DNA of 39,510 nt. Source: FCB group bacterium. GTDB taxonomy: Bacteria; Fidelibacterota; Marinisomatia; Marinisomatales; JAADGP01. Shown in pieces: positions 29,749 through 38,749 of the stretch. The notes below the pieces were generated by a model. That model searched no databases. It saw only the letters and a list, made by a program, of their open reading frames with translations, and had not been told where the DNA came from. Positions within the stretch are counted from its first letter, which is position 1. Each line of letters opens with the position of its first letter. A program made the position numbers and the translations under genes. Location: the NCBI GenBank assembly GCA_013152315.1, contig JAADGP010000037.1, positions 1 through 39,510 of the forward strand, read 5' to 3'.

Positions 29749-30476
29749 GCCATCATTTAGTCATCTGCCGTGATCTTTCTTTTTCTTATCCAGACGGTAC
29801 ACCAGCCCTGGACCGGGTCAGTTTTCTGATAACTCATGGTGAATCCGTAGCAATTGTGGGTGCGAATGGCGCCGGAAAATCCACGCTGTTATTGCACTTG
29901 GCGGGAGTTTTCCTTCCACAATCCGGATCGGTACAGGTCGGAGATGTCAAGGTAGAAAAAGCCCATTTGAACGAAGTTCGCCGAACAGTAGGGTTTGTCT
30001 TTCAAAATCCCGATGACCAACTTTTTATGCCAACAGTTTTTGACGACGTAGCTTTTGGCCCGCGAAACCTGGGAACCACCGAACCCGGTATAGAAGCCCG
30101 GGTAATGGCAGCGTTGAACGAAGTTGGTGCCGCCCACCTGAGAAACCGGCCGCCATACCACTTGTCAGGAGGCGAAAAACGATCCGTGTCTATAGCAACG
30201 GTTCTGGCATTGAATCCAGGAATTCTTGTACTGGACGAACCTACTTCAAACCTGGACCCGGTAAACCGACGAAAAATGATCCGTTTATTGAATCAATTTA
30301 CCCATACAAGAATCCTGGCAACTCATGATCTTGATCTTGTTTTGGATGTTTGTACCCGGGTTCTGATTCTTAATCAGGGACGGATAACGGCTGACGGCGA
30401 AGTTCAGACTGTTTTACGAAACAAGGACCTTCTTGAACGGAATGGCCTGGAATTACCCCTGCGTTTTCAAAATTAG
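29745..30476 (+). CDS. cbiO: Energy-coupling factor transporter ATP-binding protein CbiO
   Basis: A 243-residue ABC ATPase. Walker A is GANGAGKST (39-47), the Q-loop is in GFVFQNPDDQLF (Gln87), the signature is LSGGEKRSV starting at 140, Walker B is LVLDEP (161-166) and the switch His is His194 in LATHDLDL. The FQNPDDQLF form is characteristic of ECF ATPases. Only one ATPase gene is present, so a homodimer is expected, as in other CbiMQO systems. Translation is coupled to cbiQ. Confidence 0.93.
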   Translation: MSHHLVICRDLSFSYPDGTPALDRVSFLITHGESVAIVGANGAGKSTLLLHLAGVFLPQSGSVQVGDVKVEKAHLNEVRRTVGFVFQNPDDQLFMPTVFDDVAFGPRNLGTTEPGIEARVMAALNEVGAAHLRNRPPYHLSGGEKRSVSIATVLALNPGILVLDEPTSNLDPVNRRKMIRLLNQFTHTRILATHDLDLVLDVCTRVLILNQGRITADGEVQTVLRNKDLLERNGLELPLRFQN

Positions 30477-30724
30477 CCCAGTGGTGTGCTAGTAAAGATT
30501 AATATCGAATCAACGGTAATTTTCCGGTCCGCCGCCCCGCGGGTCTTTCCTCCTTCCGTTATCCAGTGTAAATTTATTAGCTGTAACTATGGGAAAAATA
30601 CTGATTCCAATACGAGTTGAGACCGCTGTCGAGACTGCCTTTCGAGGGGTCGAGCTCGATCACAGCGCCAAAAATTAAAAATGCACCGATTTCGGTGCAT
30701 TTCTGTTTTCAGGAAAGGAAGTAA
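30477..30724 (+). other. Unassigned 248-nt intergenic region, possible leader RNA
   Basis: No coding frame is convincing. It holds a hairpin in which GCTGT near 30626 pairs with ACAGC near 30662, enclosing several CGAG/CTCG repeats, and then an A/T stretch and a terminator-like stem. No tRNA, SRP RNA, cobalamin or zinc riboswitch motif was recognised. It could be the leader of the zinc-ribbon gene or a small RNA; neither is shown. Confidence 0.35.
30679..30709 (+). terminator. Terminator-like hairpin directly before the zinc-ribbon gene
   Basis: A 10-bp stem, AAATGCACCG with CGGTGCATTT, has a 4-nt loop and is followed by CTGTTTT. The ribosome site AGGAAAGGAAG starts 2 nt later and the ATG is at 30725, so no promoter fits between the hairpin and the gene. 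It may end upstream transcripts or attenuate the downstream gene. Confidence 0.65.
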
Positions 30725-31429
30725 ATGAGTACAATTCATAAATTGGTTGAATTACAGGAAATTGACGCCCAGCTTCAGGAAATCGAAGCCCTGCTGGGAG
30801 ATTTGCCGGAAAAAGTGGCTGACCTGAAGTCTGAAGAAGAGCGTCTTATTGTTTCGGTTGAAACAGGAAAAACACGTTTAAAGGAAATCGAAGTCCAGCT
30901 TGGGAAGAACGAACTTAATATTCAATCCTGTCGGGATAATATTGACAAACATAAAGATCAACTCTCACTTGTAACAACAAATCGTCAATACGATGCCATG
31001 ATGGCAGAAATTGAAACCATACAATCCACACTTCAGGAACTGGAAACCCAAAGTTTGGAGTTAATGGAAGAAAAATCAGAACTGGAAACCAGCGTCAATG
31101 ACCAGGAAGCCAATTTAGCCACTTTAAGTTCCGATTTGAAGGAACGGCGGAAAAAATTAGAAAAGAGATATGCGGATACGGCAGCGGAAAAAGATTCCCT
31201 GGAATCCGCCCGTGAAATCAAAGTTTCGGGTATTGATGAGCGTTACTTACGACAATACAAACGAGTAAGCGATGCTCGCGACGGTGTGGCTGTAGTGCCG
31301 GCCAACGGCAATGCCTGTGGCGGCTGTGGTGCCGTTGTACCACCGCAGATTGTATCCGAAATCCGGAATAATCTGACCTTACACACCTGCGATGTCTGTG
31401 GGCGCTTTTTATTCTGGAAACACGGATAA
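30725..31429 (+). CDS. Coiled-coil protein with C-terminal C4 zinc ribbon
   Basis: 234 residues. Roughly the first 170 are charged heptad-like helices (two long coiled-coil arms). The C-terminal zinc ribbon (PF02591 type, as in HP0958/CdsZ) has Cys198, Cys201, Cys222 and Cys225 in CGGCG and CDVCG. Such proteins are widespread and poorly understood; some members have been linked to RNA or flagellar regulation. The ribosome site AGGAAAGGAAG is strong. It sits directly upstream of rnpB, and a terminator-like hairpin precedes it. No more specific function can be given. Confidence 0.85.
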   Translation: MSTIHKLVELQEIDAQLQEIEALLGDLPEKVADLKSEEERLIVSVETGKTRLKEIEVQLGKNELNIQSCRDNIDKHKDQLSLVTTNRQYDAMMAEIETIQSTLQELETQSLELMEEKSELETSVNDQEANLATLSSDLKERRKKLEKRYADTAAEKDSLESAREIKVSGIDERYLRQYKRVSDARDGVAVVPANGNACGGCGAVVPPQIVSEIRNNLTLHTCDVCGRFLFWKHG

Positions 31430-31492
31430 GTCATAGCTGTTTTTTTCAACGCAGAATTATTCACTCCGAGCAGTAAATTTCGTTATTTAACA

Positions 31493-31896
31493 GGAGAGTT
31501 GGCCGGATGGCTGCTCTGATCCCGCTCCGGCGGGAAAAGAGAGGAAAGTCCGAGCACCGCAGGATAGGGTGCCCCGTAACGCAGGGAGTCCGCGAGGATA
31601 TGGAAAGTGCAACAGAAACCAGACCGCCCTTCCGATTTATCGGAGGAGCAAGGGTGAAACGGAGGTGTAAGAGACCCCCAGTTCTGTCGGCGACGATAGA
31701 AGCTTGTAAACCCCACCCGGTGCAAGACCGAATAGGCTCCGACAGCTTCAGCTGCGATGTGATCCGCATCGATGTCTCTTTGAGACCGGAGGAGCGGGTA
31801 GGTCGCTTGAAACCGGTTGCAAGACCGGGACCAGAGGAATGGCCATCTTCCCGGATTATTCCGGGAAACAGGACTCGGCTTATAGACCGACTCTCC
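31493..31896 (+). ncRNA. rnpB: RNase P RNA, bacterial class A
   Basis: About 404 nt encode the catalytic RNA that matures tRNA 5' ends. The 5' conserved block GAGGAAAGTCCGAGCACC begins at 31550. The 3' block runs ACAGGACTCGGCTTATAGACC. The terminal helix pairs GGAGAGT (31493-31499) with ACTCTCC (31890-31896). The core signature ATAGAAGCTTGTAAACCCCA is also present. A T-rich run (31897-31907) follows directly and serves as terminator. A weak promoter may lie at 31460-31488. The partner protein gene rnpA was not found in the window. Confidence 0.97.
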
Positions 31897-31949
31897 TTTT
31901 ATTTTTCAAGACGAACATTTTATTATAGTTCAACAACAGCGGTTTTGGT

Positions 31950-33653
31950 ATGAGATGGATTTTCCCGGAACCGGATCCGGACATTGTCCGCAACCTGGCT
32001 GGTGAATTTAAATGTTCTGAGATTCTGGCCCGGGTGATAGCCAATCGTCAATTCACATCCTTGGAAGCGGCCCGACCTTTTTTCAATCCTGATTTAACCC
32101 AGTTGTACGACCCCTTTTTGATGAAAGATATGGATCGGGCTGTCGAACGCATTCTGGTAAATCATCATCCGGGGATTCCCATTCTGATCTTTGGAGATTA
32201 CGATGTGGACGGTACCACCGGCGCGGCCCTGCTTACTACTGCCCTTCAGGAATTAGGTTTTAAAACCAGCATTGAAGTCCCGGATCGGGAACGGGATGGA
32301 TATGGTTTGTCCATCCGCGGCATCGAACGCGCCCGGGACCTGGGTGCAGATTTGATTATTACCTGCGATTGTGGGATTAACGCTTTTGATGAAGTCGATT
32401 ATGCCCGGAAAGTGGGAATAGACGTCATTATTACCGATCACCATACACCGGACGCTTCTCTGCCCCGGGCGGCGGCGGTTTTAAATCCCAAACAGGAAGG
32501 TTGCACGTATCCTTTTAAAGGCTTATGCGGAGGTGGTGTGGCGTTTAAATTATCTCAGGCGCTGGCTCGGACATTAAAAAAGAACTGGATGGAAATACCC
32601 TATATTCTTGAACTGGTTACCTTGGGCACTGCTGCCGATATGGTGCCTATTCTGGATGAAAACCGGGTTCTGGTAAGTCATGGAATTGAGCGATTACAGG
32701 AAACCGATCATGCCGGTTTACGGGCATTACTCAGAGCCGCAAACCTGTTGAATCGAGAATTGACCGTCAGTCGCCTTGTGTTCGGCGTTGCTCCCCGGAT
32801 CAATGCTGCCGGCAGAATGGGGGATGCTGCCCGGGCAGTGAAACTGCTCATCTCCAGCGATGAGCAGGAGGCGTTGCAACTTTCCGAAGCGTTGGATAAG
32901 GAAAATTGCCGGCGACAGGCGATTCAACAGGAAATGGTGAACGAAGCTCTACGGATGATTCATTCGGAAATTGATCTGCAACGCGATTTTGCTATTGTTC
33001 TGGGACATGAAGACTGGTCACAGGGTGTAATCGGCATCGTGGCTTCGCGCATTAAAGAACAATATCATCGGCCTACAATTATTATTGCTTTTGATCAGAA
33101 GGGGAAAGGGAAAGGATCAGCCCGAAGCATTACGGGGCTCGATTTATATGAAACACTGAGCGAATGCCAGGATTATCTGGAGGGATTCGGCGGCCATCCC
33201 ATGGCGGCAGGATGTACGCTGAGCCGTGATCAATTTTTCGCCTTTCGCACGGCCTTCACCCGAACATGTAATGCCAAACTATCTTCGGAAGATATGGAAC
33301 CGCGATTGATTCTTGAAGGCGAATTGACCCTAACCGACATTGATTCCAGATTCATGCGTTTTTTGGAAAAGCTCAGTCCTTACGGTCCGGGAAATATGCG
33401 CCCAAAATTTGCCGCCCGGGGTTTGCAGGTAATGGGTAACCCCCGTCTGGTAGGAAACGGCGATCATTTGAAATTTAAAGTAAAACAAGGTGGGCGAACA
33501 ATGGATGCCATTGGATTTAATCTTGGCGATTGCTATGAAAAATTGATCACTGGCTGGCCAATTGATTTAGCCTTTGTTGTGGAAATCAACGAATGGCAGG
33601 GCGAAACCAATCTCCAGTTAAACGTTAGGGATATTCGGGTTAATCAGAATTAA
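31950..33653 (+). CDS. recJ: Single-stranded-DNA-specific exonuclease RecJ
   Basis: A 567-residue 5'-3' ssDNA exonuclease of the DHH family used in RecF-pathway recombination and mismatch repair. Metal-binding motifs are GDYDVDGTT (82-90), Asp140 in TCDCGI, and DHH at 163-165. INAAGRMGDA follows, then the DHHA1 domain with GIVASRIKE, GSARSITG and GFGGHPMAAG, and a C-terminal OB-fold. Length is normal. The ATG has no clear Shine-Dalgarno sequence; it lies 53 nt after rnpB, where TATTAT may form part of its own promoter. Confidence 0.96.
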   Translation: MRWIFPEPDPDIVRNLAGEFKCSEILARVIANRQFTSLEAARPFFNPDLTQLYDPFLMKDMDRAVERILVNHHPGIPILIFGDYDVDGTTGAALLTTALQELGFKTSIEVPDRERDGYGLSIRGIERARDLGADLIITCDCGINAFDEVDYARKVGIDVIITDHHTPDASLPRAAAVLNPKQEGCTYPFKGLCGGGVAFKLSQALARTLKKNWMEIPYILELVTLGTAADMVPILDENRVLVSHGIERLQETDHAGLRALLRAANLLNRELTVSRLVFGVAPRINAAGRMGDAARAVKLLISSDEQEALQLSEALDKENCRRQAIQQEMVNEALRMIHSEIDLQRDFAIVLGHEDWSQGVIGIVASRIKEQYHRPTIIIAFDQKGKGKGSARSITGLDLYETLSECQDYLEGFGGHPMAAGCTLSRDQFFAFRTAFTRTCNAKLSSEDMEPRLILEGELTLTDIDSRFMRFLEKLSPYGPGNMRPKFAARGLQVMGNPRLVGNGDHLKFKVKQGGRTMDAIGFNLGDCYEKLITGWPIDLAFVVEINEWQGETNLQLNVRDIRVNQN

Positions 33654-33674
33654 TATAGCAAAACAGGTTAACAT

Positions 33675-33703
33675 TTTTCAGGAATTCAAAGCCGGGATAC
33701 AAT
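33675..33703 (+). promoter_or_regulatory. Candidate promoter of the fabH-mazG run
   Basis: TTTTCA (33675-33680), a 17-nt spacer and TACAAT (33698-33703; five of six consensus bases). It would give a leader of about 65 nt before fabH, which includes a tiny reading frame of four codons at 33750. Judged by eye. Confidence 0.4.
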
Positions 33704-33774
33704 AAATTCCAGACAGATTCAAACGCAAAAGACCTTCTTTCCAAAAACCATGAGTACAGTGTAAGGAAAAAATT

Positions 33775-34767
33775 ATGCGTCGAGCAAAAATTACCGGTGT
33801 TGGCCACGCCGTTCCGGAACGTGTCATTACCAACCGGGACCTGGAAAAAATGATGGATACGTCCAATGAATGGATTGTATCCCGGACCGGAATTGAAGAG
33901 CGGCATTGGGTAACAGAAGGCGAAGGAACCAGCGATCTGGCAATCCGCGCCTCTCGAAATGCTCTGCATCAGGCGGAAATTGATCCACGTGAAATTGATC
34001 TGGTGGTGGTGGGCTCCCTCACGTCAGACTATTTTTTCCCGGGAGTGGGCAACCAGCTTCAGGATAAGCTGGGTCTGGATACGGTTCCCAGCTTCGACAT
34101 TAAAGCTGCCTGTTCCGCTTTTATTTACGCCCTGTCCATTGGAGATCAATTTATTAAAACGGGTCAGGCGAATACGGTTCTTGTTGTGGGTGCGGAAGTT
34201 CAATCCACTGCATTGGATATCTCTACGGAAGGACGGGATATGTCTGTCTTGTTTGGCGATGGCGCTGGTGCGGTTATTCTTCAACCTTCCAACGATGATA
34301 CCGGAATTTTATCTACCCACCTCCATTCCGAAGGCAAATATTTAAAGGAATTGTGGTGTGAAGCACCGGCATCTCGATTCAATCCCCGGTTGTCACCGGA
34401 AATGCTGGCGGAGGGTCGTCAATATCCCAAAATGAATGGCCGGGAGGTTTTCCGCAATGCGGTTACCCGGTTTCCCGAAGTCATTCAGGAAGCGCTGGAG
34501 GCAAACCATCTGACCCTGGATGATATTTCCCTGATCATTCCTCATCAGGCAAATTTGAGAATCAGTCAAATGATCGCCAAAAAATTAGGGCTAAGCATGG
34601 ACCGGTTATTCAGCAATATTCACAAATATGGCAATACAACCGGCGCCTCGATACCAATTGCGCTTTCAGAAGCTTTAACAGAAGATAGAATTCATTCTGG
34701 CGATAACATTATTCTGGCGGCTTTTGGGTCCGGATTTACCTGGGCATCCGCTGCCATTCGCTGGTAA
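33775..34767 (+). CDS. fabH: 3-oxoacyl-ACP synthase III (KAS III)
   Basis: A 330-residue enzyme that condenses acetyl-CoA or another acyl-CoA with malonyl-ACP to start fatty-acid synthesis. The catalytic triad is visible: Cys113 in DIKAACSAF, His257 in IIPHQANLRI, and Asn287 in HKYGNTTGAS. The start is supported by AAGGAAAAAATT before the ATG and the family-typical AKITGVGHAVPERVITN. It opens a five-gene plus-strand run, 17 nt before an acyl-CoA dehydrogenase. Substrate preference (straight or branched primer) cannot be read from the sequence. Confidence 0.97.
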   Translation: MRRAKITGVGHAVPERVITNRDLEKMMDTSNEWIVSRTGIEERHWVTEGEGTSDLAIRASRNALHQAEIDPREIDLVVVGSLTSDYFFPGVGNQLQDKLGLDTVPSFDIKAACSAFIYALSIGDQFIKTGQANTVLVVGAEVQSTALDISTEGRDMSVLFGDGAGAVILQPSNDDTGILSTHLHSEGKYLKELWCEAPASRFNPRLSPEMLAEGRQYPKMNGREVFRNAVTRFPEVIQEALEANHLTLDDISLIIPHQANLRISQMIAKKLGLSMDRLFSNIHKYGNTTGASIPIALSEALTEDRIHSGDNIILAAFGSGFTWASAAIRW

Positions 34768-34784
34768 CTTAAACAAAAACAATC

Positions 34785-35939
34785 ATGGATAACTTATTTT
34801 TTACTGAAGAACATGAAATGCTCCGGGATATGGTCCGGGATTTTGCGAAAAATGAAGTGGCTCCCCATTCCCGGGAACTGGATGAAACCGGACGTTTTCC
34901 CCGGGAATTGGTGACAAAAATGGGTGAACTGGGTCTCATGGGAATTCCCGTCCCGGAACGCTATGGCGGTGCCGGAATGGATACAGTTGCCTATGCTACA
35001 GCGGTGATTGAGCTGGCTAAGGTCGATGCTTCGGTTGCCATTACCCTGGCGGCTCACACGTCTCTGGGAACCATGCCCATTGTTTTGGCGGGAAATGAAG
35101 ATCAAAAGCAAACCTGGGTTCCCCGACTGGCTTCAGGAGAAATCCTGGGTGCTTTCGGTCTCACCGAACCGAATGCCGGCAGCGATGCGGGGGCCACACA
35201 AACCACGGCCGTACGTGATGGGGATGATTATATCATTAACGGAGGAAAAATATTTATTACCAATTCCGGAGAAGCAGGCGTTCTGTCCCTGACTTCGCAG
35301 GTTGTTGAGGACGGAAAAAAAATCGGCATTGGCGCCTTTGTGATATCAACCGATACTCCCGGACTTACCATTGGCCCCAAAGAGAAAAAAATGGGTTGGC
35401 GGGCCAGCGATACCCGGCAATTGTTTTTTGAAAATATGCGGGTACCCGCCTCGGCTATGATGGGAAATCCTCGCAGTGGATTTAAAACCTTTCTCAAGAC
35501 ACTCACCGGTGGACGAATATCGGTTGCCGCATTAGCCGTAGGTACGGCAGAAGGTGCTTTTGAAAAAGCGCTTCAATATTCCACGGAGCGGGAAGCCTTC
35601 GGAAAACCAATCCACAAGTTTCAGGCGGTCAGTTTCAAGTTGGCTGATATGGCTACCCGGATTGAAGCAGCGAAACTACTGGTTTATCATGTGGCCTGGC
35701 TGAAAGACCAGGGTCGTGATGTGGTGAAAGAATCGGCTATGGCGAAACTGTTTGCCAGCGAAGTGGCCATGGATACCACAATTGAGGCCATCCAGATTCA
35801 TGGTGGGTATGGCTATGTAAAGGATTATGACGTGGAGCGTTATTTCCGGGATGCGAAAGTTTTGGAAATCGGAGAGGGAAGCAGTGAGATTCAACGAATA
35901 ATTATTGCCCGGGAGATCGTTAGGTCGGTACTTGATTAA
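34785..35939 (+). CDS. Acyl-CoA dehydrogenase (short-chain/butyryl-CoA type)
   Basis: A 384-residue FAD flavoprotein that introduces the alpha-beta double bond of acyl-CoAs and passes electrons to ETF. It has the family block [15 protein letters not shown], the FAD contact [18 protein letters not shown], and the catalytic base Glu364 in [10 protein letters not shown]. Glu in the GEG(T/S) position is the arrangement of short- and medium-chain enzymes, not of isovaleryl or long-chain ones. No ETF or thiolase genes are nearby. Ribosome site is weak (AAACAAAAACAATC). It lies between fabH and pgpH; 2 nt separate it from pgpH. Confidence 0.94.
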   Translation: MDNLFFTEEHEMLRDMVRDFAKNEVAPHSRELDETGRFPRELVTKMGELGLMGIPVPERYGGAGMDTVAYATAVIELAKVDASVAITLAAHTSLGTMPIVLAGNEDQKQTWVPRLASGEILGAFGLTEPNAGSDAGATQTTAVRDGDDYIINGGKIFITNSGEAGVLSLTSQVVEDGKKIGIGAFVISTDTPGLTIGPKEKKMGWRASDTRQLFFENMRVPASAMMGNPRSGFKTFLKTLTGGRISVAALAVGTAEGAFEKALQYSTEREAFGKPIHKFQAVSFKLADMATRIEAAKLLVYHVAWLKDQGRDVVKESAMAKLFASEVAMDTTIEAIQIHGGYGYVKDYDVERYFRDAKVLEIGEGSSEIQRIIIAREIVRSVLD

Positions 35940-35941
35940 TT

Positions 35942-38299
35942 ATGTTTAAACGCTTGTCACTACGGCAAAAAAGAAAAGCCCGGTGGAAATTAATTACCAC
36001 CCAATATCGATATCATGCATTAATCCTGACCCTGTTGGTGTTTATTCTGGCGATTTTCTTTCCAACGGGTCGGGCCTTGAAATATACCTACCAATTGAAT
36101 GAGATTGCCCGTGAGCCGGTCATTGCTCCCTTTACCTTCCCGATTCTGAAAACTGAAGAAAAACTCAAAGCCGATTTGGACGAAGCACTGAGAGCGGAAC
36201 CCTTTTTATTTGAGCGTAATTCGGAGATCGTTGATAAAGCCATCACCGAGATAAAACAATTTTTTATATTAACCAACGACCTCAGATCGGCATATCGAAA
36301 ATATAAGGAGTCTGAGGAACTTGTATACCGATATCGATATGAACCGCAGTTTGACGACGCACGGACCGAGTTTTCTACCGACAGCACCGCCTGGCAGATT
36401 CTGGAAAACGCCTTCGCGGAAAAATACCCGTTTAAAACCGACCAGGAACCGTGGGCTTCATTTCTCCATGTTACCAGTGACACCTTACCCCGCTTTAACC
36501 TGAAACAATTTGAGAATGATATTATTCAGATTTGCCGCAATCGCTGGGCTGAAGGAATCTATGATATCAGTATGGATAATATTATCAGTCGGGAAGTCAT
36601 GATTGCTCAGGGCGATGTTCCGGAAACCGAAAGTCCCGATGCTTTTAATGATTTGGAAGCAGCCTGGATCAAGGCCCGTGTTGAAATCACAAAAATGTAT
36701 AGTGATGAATCCGATATTCGCCGGGATTTGGGGTATCCCCTGATTGTGGAATTTATGCAACCAAACCTGATCTATGACAAGGAGACCACCGAGCGTCGGC
36801 AACAGGCCCGGCTGGATCGGGTTCCCCGCTATCAGGGAACCGTTCTGAAAGATGAACGGATTGTGGATAAAAACACCCGAATTACACCGGACATCCTTCA
36901 AAAGCTTACCTCATTGTCACTGGCAATCAATCAACGGGAGCGATCCAGTTCTTTTCTCGATAAGTCCATGGCTTTTACCGGGCGGATCATCCTTATTGCC
37001 GTTATTATTTCCTTTTTCTTTACCTTTTTACTGCTCTATAGAAAACATGTTTATGACGACTGGCGAATGATTATGCTCATATCGCTGGTTTTTCTGACCA
37101 GTCTCAGCATTGCCCACTTGGTAGTCATTCGTATGAACGCCTCGGAATATCTTATTCCGGTATCCGTTGCCGCCATGGTATTGACGATTTTATTCGATGC
37201 ACGGATCGGGTTTATGAGTATTACCAGTATGGCCATTCTGGCGGGAATCATGATTGGAAACAACCTGGATTTCATTGTCGTGACCATGTTTACATCGTCG
37301 ATTGCCATGTATAATATTCGGAAACTTCGAACCCGGTCACAGTTATTTACCACGATTTTTGCCCTGATCGGTGCCAGTATTTTGGTGGTGATCGGCTTGG
37401 GTCTCTTTAAAAACCATTCTCTGGATAAGATGGAAAATGATCTTTTCTATCTCATCATTAACAGTGTTGCTGCGCCTATTATCACCTACGGTCTGATCGG
37501 GCTTTTGGAAATGGTATTCAATGTAACCACTGATTTAACGCTGATCGAACATCTGGACTTTGATCACCCGCTCCTGAAGCGCCTCCAGCGGGAAGCGAAC
37601 GGAACCTTTAACCATAGTATTGTTGTAGGTAATTTGGCGGAAGCTTGTGCCGATGCCATTGGTGCGCGGGCCTTGCTCTGCCGGGTGGGTGCCTATTACC
37701 ACGATATTGGTAAAATGACGCACCCGGAATATTTTATCGAAAATCAATTTCTTGGCATCAATAAACATGATACGCTGACCGCCACCATGAGTGCCAAAAT
37801 CATCCGCAATCACGTCCGCGAAGGTCTGCGCTTGGCTGAAGAATACGGATTGCCCCGGATTGTGAGCGATTTTATTCCCATGCATCATGGGACTACCCGG
37901 GTGGAATATTTTTATATGAAAGCCGTCGAAGAAGCGGGGAGCAAAGAAAAAGTGGATGAAACGGCGTTTCGTTATCCAGGACCCAAACCCAATTCCAAGG
38001 AAACGGGAATCCTGATGATTTGTGAAGCCGCAGAGGCGGCCATTCGTTCCATTAAAGATCCCGATATTTTTAAAATTGAAGCTATGCTGGATCGTATCAT
38101 TCAAAAACGGATCGGCGATGATCAACTATCAGAATGCCCCCTGACACTGGACGAACTTCGGAAAATCAAGGGGACTGTGGATGGACATTCCGGCATGCTG
38201 CCCGTCCTGCGGGGAATATATCATATCCGTGTTGAATACCCCGAAGAAGGCGAACATCCGCCCGATCCGGATGATGTTTTCCATCGCTCGCTGACGTGA
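35942..38299 (+). CDS. PgpH/YqfF-family membrane HD phosphodiesterase, likely c-di-AMP specific
   Basis: 785 residues. An N-terminal membrane helix (about 29-46) is followed by a large extracytoplasmic 7TMR-HDED domain, then a seven-helix membrane block (about 345-535), then a cytoplasmic HD domain. Metal ligands are His558, His587-Asp588 in YYHDIGKM, His624, and His648-His649 in PMHHGTTR. The known members of this architecture hydrolyse c-di-AMP to pApA. This implies that the cell uses c-di-AMP, though no synthase is in the window. Its stop overlaps the ybeY start as GTGA. Confidence 0.93.
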   Translation: MFKRLSLRQKRKARWKLITTQYRYHALILTLLVFILAIFFPTGRALKYTYQLNEIAREPVIAPFTFPILKTEEKLKADLDEALRAEPFLFERNSEIVDKAITEIKQFFILTNDLRSAYRKYKESEELVYRYRYEPQFDDARTEFSTDSTAWQILENAFAEKYPFKTDQEPWASFLHVTSDTLPRFNLKQFENDIIQICRNRWAEGIYDISMDNIISREVMIAQGDVPETESPDAFNDLEAAWIKARVEITKMYSDESDIRRDLGYPLIVEFMQPNLIYDKETTERRQQARLDRVPRYQGTVLKDERIVDKNTRITPDILQKLTSLSLAINQRERSSSFLDKSMAFTGRIILIAVIISFFFTFLLLYRKHVYDDWRMIMLISLVFLTSLSIAHLVVIRMNASEYLIPVSVAAMVLTILFDARIGFMSITSMAILAGIMIGNNLDFIVVTMFTSSIAMYNIRKLRTRSQLFTTIFALIGASILVVIGLGLFKNHSLDKMENDLFYLIINSVAAPIITYGLIGLLEMVFNVTTDLTLIEHLDFDHPLLKRLQREANGTFNHSIVVGNLAEACADAIGARALLCRVGAYYHDIGKMTHPEYFIENQFLGINKHDTLTATMSAKIIRNHVREGLRLAEEYGLPRIVSDFIPMHHGTTRVEYFYMKAVEEAGSKEKVDETAFRYPGPKPNSKETGILMICEAAEAAIRSIKDPDIFKIEAMLDRIIQKRIGDDQLSECPLTLDELRKIKGTVDGHSGMLPVLRGIYHIRVEYPEEGEHPPDPDDVFHRSLT

Positions 38300-38748
38300 A
38301 CCGACTCCAGCTTGAATTTGATCCCCGGTTGGACAAATATCCGGAAGAAACCATACGGGTTATTGTAAATACTGTTTGGGAGACGCATTCGGTGCCCGAT
38401 GCGGAAATCACTATTATTTTCGGGGATGATGAATTACTCAGCCGCCTGAAGGAAACTTTTTTTCACGTACAACAATTAACGGATGTAATTGCTTTCCGGT
38501 TCAATGAATCGGAGAGCACATCTCCCGAGGGAGAAATCTATATCAGTCTTCCCCGGGCCCGTGAAAACGCCGCCTTATTCAACGAGCCGGAACCCCGGGA
38601 AATAGCCCGACTTATTATTCACGGCTGCCTTCATTTGTTGGGATTTGATGATCAAACGGACAACGACCGCCGCGCCATGCGGACCCGGGAAGAAACCTTC
38701 TTATCCCAAACTCCCTGGAAAGCTTTAATACCTTTAAGACAGGAATAA
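38296..38748 (+). CDS. ybeY: Endoribonuclease YbeY (rRNA maturation factor)
   Basis: 150 residues. The family acts in 16S rRNA 3'-end maturation and ribosome quality control. The metal motif reads HGCLHLLGFDD, so two of the canonical three histidines of HGxLHLxGYDH are kept and the third is Asp. Upstream parts (ITIIFGDDELLSRLKETF, TDVIAFRF, GEIYISLPRARENA) match the family. The start is GTG overlapping the pgpH stop by 4 nt, with mazG following after 1 nt. pgpH-ybeY is a familiar bacterial gene pair. Confidence 0.93.
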   Translation: MNRLQLEFDPRLDKYPEETIRVIVNTVWETHSVPDAEITIIFGDDELLSRLKETFFHVQQLTDVIAFRFNESESTSPEGEIYISLPRARENAALFNEPEPREIARLIIHGCLHLLGFDDQTDNDRRAMRTREETFLSQTPWKALIPLRQE

Positions 38749-38749
38749 T

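Noticed and set aside
30477-30724. tRNA or signal-recognition-particle RNA between cbiO and the zinc-ribbon gene
   Set aside because: No TTCGA-type T-loop with acceptor pairing and no SRP GGTCAGGTCCGGAAGG-like core on either strand.
31507-31953. Open frames across rnpB on both strands
   Set aside because: They fall on the RNase P RNA, whose conserved 5' and 3' blocks and closing helix are intact.
33981-33996. Third parS-like sequence TGATCCACGTGAAATT inside fabH
   Set aside because: Only 13 of 16 positions match and both outer arms are broken; codons for the common IDPREID segment explain it.
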